This document shows positions 61,071 to 64,000 of a stretch of DNA of 64,000 nucleotides, in pieces. A model generated the notes under the pieces. That model searched no databases, had not been told where the DNA came from, and was given only the letters and a program-made list of their open reading frames with translations. The DNA comes from an uncultured Bacillota bacterium (GTDB taxonomy: Bacteria; Bacillota_I; Bacilli_A; RFN20; CAG-288). The stretch lies in NCBI GenBank assembly GCA_949290645.1, contig CASESG010000001.1, forward strand, positions 69,104 to 133,103, read 5' to 3'. The translations under genes and the position numbers were made by a program. Within the stretch, counting starts at the first letter, position 1. Every line of letters starts with the position of its first letter.

Positions 61071-61383
61071 CAGCCAGTTCCTGGACACGGGGTGGTGGAA
61101 CGCGGACGCGACGATCTTCTACCACGGTTTCATCTATTTCCTGGACAGCTATGTCGATGAGAAGAAAAACATGCATCTCCGGATCATGAAGTGGCGGGCC
61201 AGGAACATCGACAACAAGTACTACGAGGATATCCTGGACGAAAACGGCCACTGGATCGACTTCAGCCAGCAGGAGATGGTCGGTCCCAACGAGGACGCCT
61301 TGAGGGAGAAGTTCCTGAAGGCGAAGATCTGGGACGGGAAGAGCTTCTGGGAGGTGGAGCAGGAGCTCGCCTGGCTCGACTGA
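61063..61383 (+). pseudogene. C-terminal fragment of an unknown protein
   Basis: About 105 codons of host-like composition: GNLSQFLDTGWWNADATIFYH, then KWRARNIDNKYYEDIL and a C-terminal FWEVEQELAWLD. The frame abuts the truncated AAA_14 gene tail to tail by its 5' end with no start codon of its own. The family is not recognised. It is read as a remnant of a host gene cut by the recombination that created the junction. Confidence 0.5.
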
Positions 61384-61679
61384 ATCGCTTGTACGAAGTG
61401 TCCTTTGCAGATATCAAAAATTCCTCATTCAAATGATTGATCACTGGAGTAATTGAATGATGTGAGAAAAGCGATTTCATCGCAAGCAAATCGGATGTTT
61501 CCTTGTCCATGCATCAAAATTGGATTGCCTTCATGTCTCGAAGTTTCGTGTGATGATTCCTTCTGCAACTTCACCTGTTTTCTCTGGCTTTTGGTCTTGG
61601 AGATCTCTTTCGCGTTTTGTTTGATAGCGGGAATCATCTAATCTAAAATAGAAAAGAGACAATCGTGGGGGTGCAATCG

Positions 61680-63659
61680 ATGGAAAACAAGGATCGTTAC
61701 TCGGCGACCACCTATTCTTATGAAGAGATGATTCGTCTGGTTCTCGGAAAGAACGCATGGCAGACGAATGACCTGGATGGCCGGATCGACACTTTGTATG
61801 TCAGCGACGGACCTGTCGGCATCCGGAGCGACTTCGACTATGATTTGTCGAAGAAAGAGACGGAATTGCCTTCGACTTCCTATCCTTCCGGAGAGGTTCT
61901 GGCTCAGACGTTCGACGTGGAGCTGGCCAAGGAATACGCCAAGAGCATCGCGGATGATTTGATCGAGAGGAATCTCGACGTCTTGCTTGCGCCGGGAATC
62001 AACATCAAGCGAAATCCCTTGTGCGGGAGGAACTTCGAATACTTCAGCGAAGACCCCTATCTCAGCGGCGAAATGGCGAAAGGATACATCGAGGGCTTGA
62101 ACGAGAAGCATGTCGGAAGCAGCCTGAAGCACTATGTGTGCAATAACAGCGAGTATCAGCGGCAATGGGTCAGCAGCGAAGTCGACGAAAGGACGTTGCA
62201 GGAGATCTACCTCCGAAACTTCGATATCGCTTTCTCGGCCCACCCATGGACTTTGATGTGCTCCTACAACCTGGTCAACGGAGTGCGGATGAGCGAGAAT
62301 CGTCCGCTTTACGAACATGCACACCGTCACGGGTTCGATGGCCTGATCGTTTCGGATTGGGGCGCCGTCAAGGACCCGACGGCGTCCATCAACGCCGGAC
62401 TTCACTTGATCATGCCCTATGATCCCGAGCTGGAGAAGAGACTCCTTTCCGACCTCGAGAGTGGACGGCTGGACAAGGAGGCCTTGAAAGATGCCGCACA
62501 AAAGGTCTTGGATCTCGTGAAGAGGAACGAAGGGGAAAGGAAGTTGAGGAAGGTGGAGAAGAGCCTCTCCCAGCGGAAGGAACTCGCCTTGAAGGTCGCC
62601 ACGGAGGGAATCGTCCTTCTGAAAAACCAGGGAAGTCTTTTGCCGCTGGGCAAGGAAGAGAAGTTGCTTGTCGGCGGAGCGCCGACCGTCCGTTACTTCA
62701 ATGGCGGCGGAAGCTCGGTGGTCAAGCTGGACCATAAGTTCAAGAGATTGGCGGATTCCTTGCGCGAAATCGGCTTTTCCCATGTCGAAGAGGGGGACAT
62801 CTCTCTCGAGAGCAAGGGGCACTGCGCCAACATGGGAAACTTCAAGCGATTCGTCGAGAAGGCCTATCGAAACGATGTCCTGATCATGGGTGTCGGAGGC
62901 GACAGGTCGCTGTTCAGCGAGGATTTCGACCGCCAGGACCTGAAGCTGTCGAAGGAAGAGACCCTGGCCATAGAACAAGCCTCGAAAACCGGGAAGAAGA
63001 TCGTCTTGCTGGTGTTCGGCGGCGGTGTCTTCGAGCTCGGCGAAGCGGAACTCCTTGTCGATGCGATCGTCTATGTCGGATTTGCGGGAGAGAGGGTCAG
63101 CGACGCCCTCGCCAGGCTTCTCTCGGGAGCGGAGGTCTTCTCCGGCCGGCTGGCGGAGACTTTCGCCGAATCCCTGGAGGACTATCCTTCCTCCTCGGCC
63201 TATGTCGACGAGTCAGTCGTTCTCTATTCCGAGGGACTGGATGTCGGCTATCGGTATTTCACTACCCGGGATGTCCCTGTCCTCTATCCCTTCGGCTATG
63301 GACTGAGCACCGTTCCCTTCTCGTATTCGGACTTGGCTGTCGCCGATGTCGGAAAGGGAAGGGTGGAAGTCACGGTCCGTGTCCGCAACGACGGAAATCG
63401 AGACGCGAAGGAAGTCGTCCTGCTGTTCCTTTCGCCGCTGAGCAAGAACGTCTATCGCCCCAGAAGGGAACTGAAGAGGTTCCGGAAGGTCTTGATCGAG
63501 AAAGGAAAGGAAGTCGAGGTCCGCTTTGTCCTGACGGAGGACGATTTCAAGTATTTCAACCGAAACTATCACGACTTCGTCTTCGACCACGGTCGATATC
63601 GGATTGAAATCGCCAAGGACGCAAACGACGTGCTTCTCAGCGAGGAGATCGAGCTTTGA
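61680..63659 (+). CDS. Glycoside hydrolase family 3 (beta-glucosidase-like)
   Basis: A 659-residue cytoplasmic enzyme without signal peptide. The (alpha/beta) barrel has LLAPGINIKRNPLCGRNFEYFSEDP and SSLKHYVCNNSE; the nucleophile is the Asp in LIVSDWGAVKD (residue 226). The second domain has GIVLLKN, and the fibronectin-III-like domain begins after YPFGYGLS. It should cleave terminal beta-glucosides or xylosides from imported oligosaccharides. The ATG at 61680 was preferred to an in-frame GTG five codons earlier; ribosome sites are weak for both. Monocistronic or leading into the next gene. Confidence 0.93.
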   Translation: MENKDRYSATTYSYEEMIRLVLGKNAWQTNDLDGRIDTLYVSDGPVGIRSDFDYDLSKKETELPSTSYPSGEVLAQTFDVELAKEYAKSIADDLIERNLDVLLAPGINIKRNPLCGRNFEYFSEDPYLSGEMAKGYIEGLNEKHVGSSLKHYVCNNSEYQRQWVSSEVDERTLQEIYLRNFDIAFSAHPWTLMCSYNLVNGVRMSENRPLYEHAHRHGFDGLIVSDWGAVKDPTASINAGLHLIMPYDPELEKRLLSDLESGRLDKEALKDAAQKVLDLVKRNEGERKLRKVEKSLSQRKELALKVATEGIVLLKNQGSLLPLGKEEKLLVGGAPTVRYFNGGGSSVVKLDHKFKRLADSLREIGFSHVEEGDISLESKGHCANMGNFKRFVEKAYRNDVLIMGVGGDRSLFSEDFDRQDLKLSKEETLAIEQASKTGKKIVLLVFGGGVFELGEAELLVDAIVYVGFAGERVSDALARLLSGAEVFSGRLAETFAESLEDYPSSSAYVDESVVLYSEGLDVGYRYFTTRDVPVLYPFGYGLSTVPFSYSDLAVADVGKGRVEVTVRVRNDGNRDAKEVVLLFLSPLSKNVYRPRRELKRFRKVLIEKGKEVEVRFVLTEDDFKYFNRNYHDFVFDHGRYRIEIAKDANDVLLSEEIEL

Positions 63660-63720
63660 CGCGAAGTACGCGGCCATCGATCGACCCATGTCCCAAGAAA
63701 GAACGAAAAGGAACGGAAGG

Positions 63721-64000
63721 ATGAAAGGGAAAACCTGGAAAGACGTTTCGGTCGACTTTGGCAATCCGGAGGGAGGACTCTTCGCCTCGACAGTGGATTC
63801 CCCGCTCGGAAAGATGACCCTTTTGGCCTCCAAGGACGCCCTGTTGGGCGCATGGTTTTCCGACCGGGAAAGCCTTTTTCCCCTTTGCCAAGAGGAGAAA
63901 AACGCGATCCTCGCGAGGGCCGAACTTTGGCTGGGACAGTATTTTTCCGGAAAGATCCCTTCCTTGGAAGTTCCTCTCTGTCCCAAGGGAACGCCGTTTC
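63721..64000 (+). CDS. ogt: Methylated-DNA-protein-cysteine methyltransferase, partial
   Basis: The first 93 codons of an Ogt-type protein; the rest lies beyond the window. STVDSPLGKMTLLASKDALLGAWF, then a helix with LWLGQYFSGKIP and the start of the conserved GTPF block. The catalytic PCHR motif would follow outside the window. It repairs O6-alkylguanine by suicidal transfer. Starts 61 bases after the GH3 stop, with GGAACGGAAGG as ribosome site. Confidence 0.85.
   Translation, partial: MKGKTWKDVSVDFGNPEGGLFASTVDSPLGKMTLLASKDALLGAWFSDRESLFPLCQEEKNAILARAELWLGQYFSGKIPSLEVPLCPKGTPF

Noticed and set aside
1-64000. CRISPR arrays
   Set aside because: No series of regularly spaced direct repeats was seen, and no cas genes.
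1-64000. TGA read as tryptophan (Mollicutes-type code)
   Set aside because: TGA serves as the stop in many overlapping ATGA junctions and Trp is encoded by TGG, so the standard bacterial code applies.

Overview
The window looks like chromosomal DNA of a low-complexity Bacilli-type Firmicute, probably an uncultured gut or rumen lineage near Erysipelotrichales, with unusually high GC for that group. The grounds are Bacilli-like gene order (rpsF-ssb-rpsR, infC-rpmI-rplT, ezrA-nifS-thiI, addB-addA, UvrX-YolD), AGGAGG ribosome sites, a SipW-type signal peptidase and the standard genetic code. Species cannot be named from sequence alone.

Layout. (1) 1-14685, minus strand: eleven tightly packed genes, most overlapping or a few bases apart, read from one promoter at 14658-14685. 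In transcription order they encode a TasA-like SipW-dependent protein, a SipW-type signal peptidase, a membrane-anchored McrB-like AAA+ ATPase, a McrC/DUF2357-like zinc-ribbon partner, a repeat-rich lipoprotein, two secreted proteins, an ABC ATPase with a 12-TM permease, a beta-helix surface protein and an unknown partial gene. I read this as a surface-structure export or assembly system with a repurposed McrBC-like module. It is the best candidate for something undescribed. A G7 tract in its promoter spacer suggests phase variation. (2) 14825-24303: housekeeping and repair genes (membrane protein, gmk, UvrX-YolD, rpsF-ssb-rpsR, TrmH, SRAP/HMCES, two MgtE paralogues, HAD phosphatase). (3) 24500-25600: a low-GC scar with fragments of defence-like genes. 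(4) 25745-48640: glyA-addB-addA, a heterodimeric ABC exporter, rubrerythrin, an Lrp-like regulator with an orphan ADP-forming acyl-CoA synthetase alpha subunit, a CcpA-like LacI regulator leading into ezrA-nifS-thiI, the infC-rpmI-rplT operon with an ATA start and a leader attenuator, and tRNA-Val(CAC). (5) 49083-53330: a glycine-zipper membrane protein, MscS, an MFS remnant and a Big/LRR lipoprotein interrupted by a stop. (6) 53440-61380: a mosaic low-GC island of truncated or frameshifted genes (AAA_14 ATPases, wHTH, aldo/keto reductase, AP2 protein), an intact MATE transporter and a frameshifted IS256-like element. (7) 61680-64000: a GH3 glycosidase and the start of an Ogt-type methyltransferase.

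Working together: region 1 is a plausible single functional unit. The glyA-addBA, Lrp-Acd, LacI-ezrA-nifS-thiI and infC groups are translationally or transcriptionally linked. Island 6 is mainly decay. All functional calls rest on motifs read by eye; no database search was possible.
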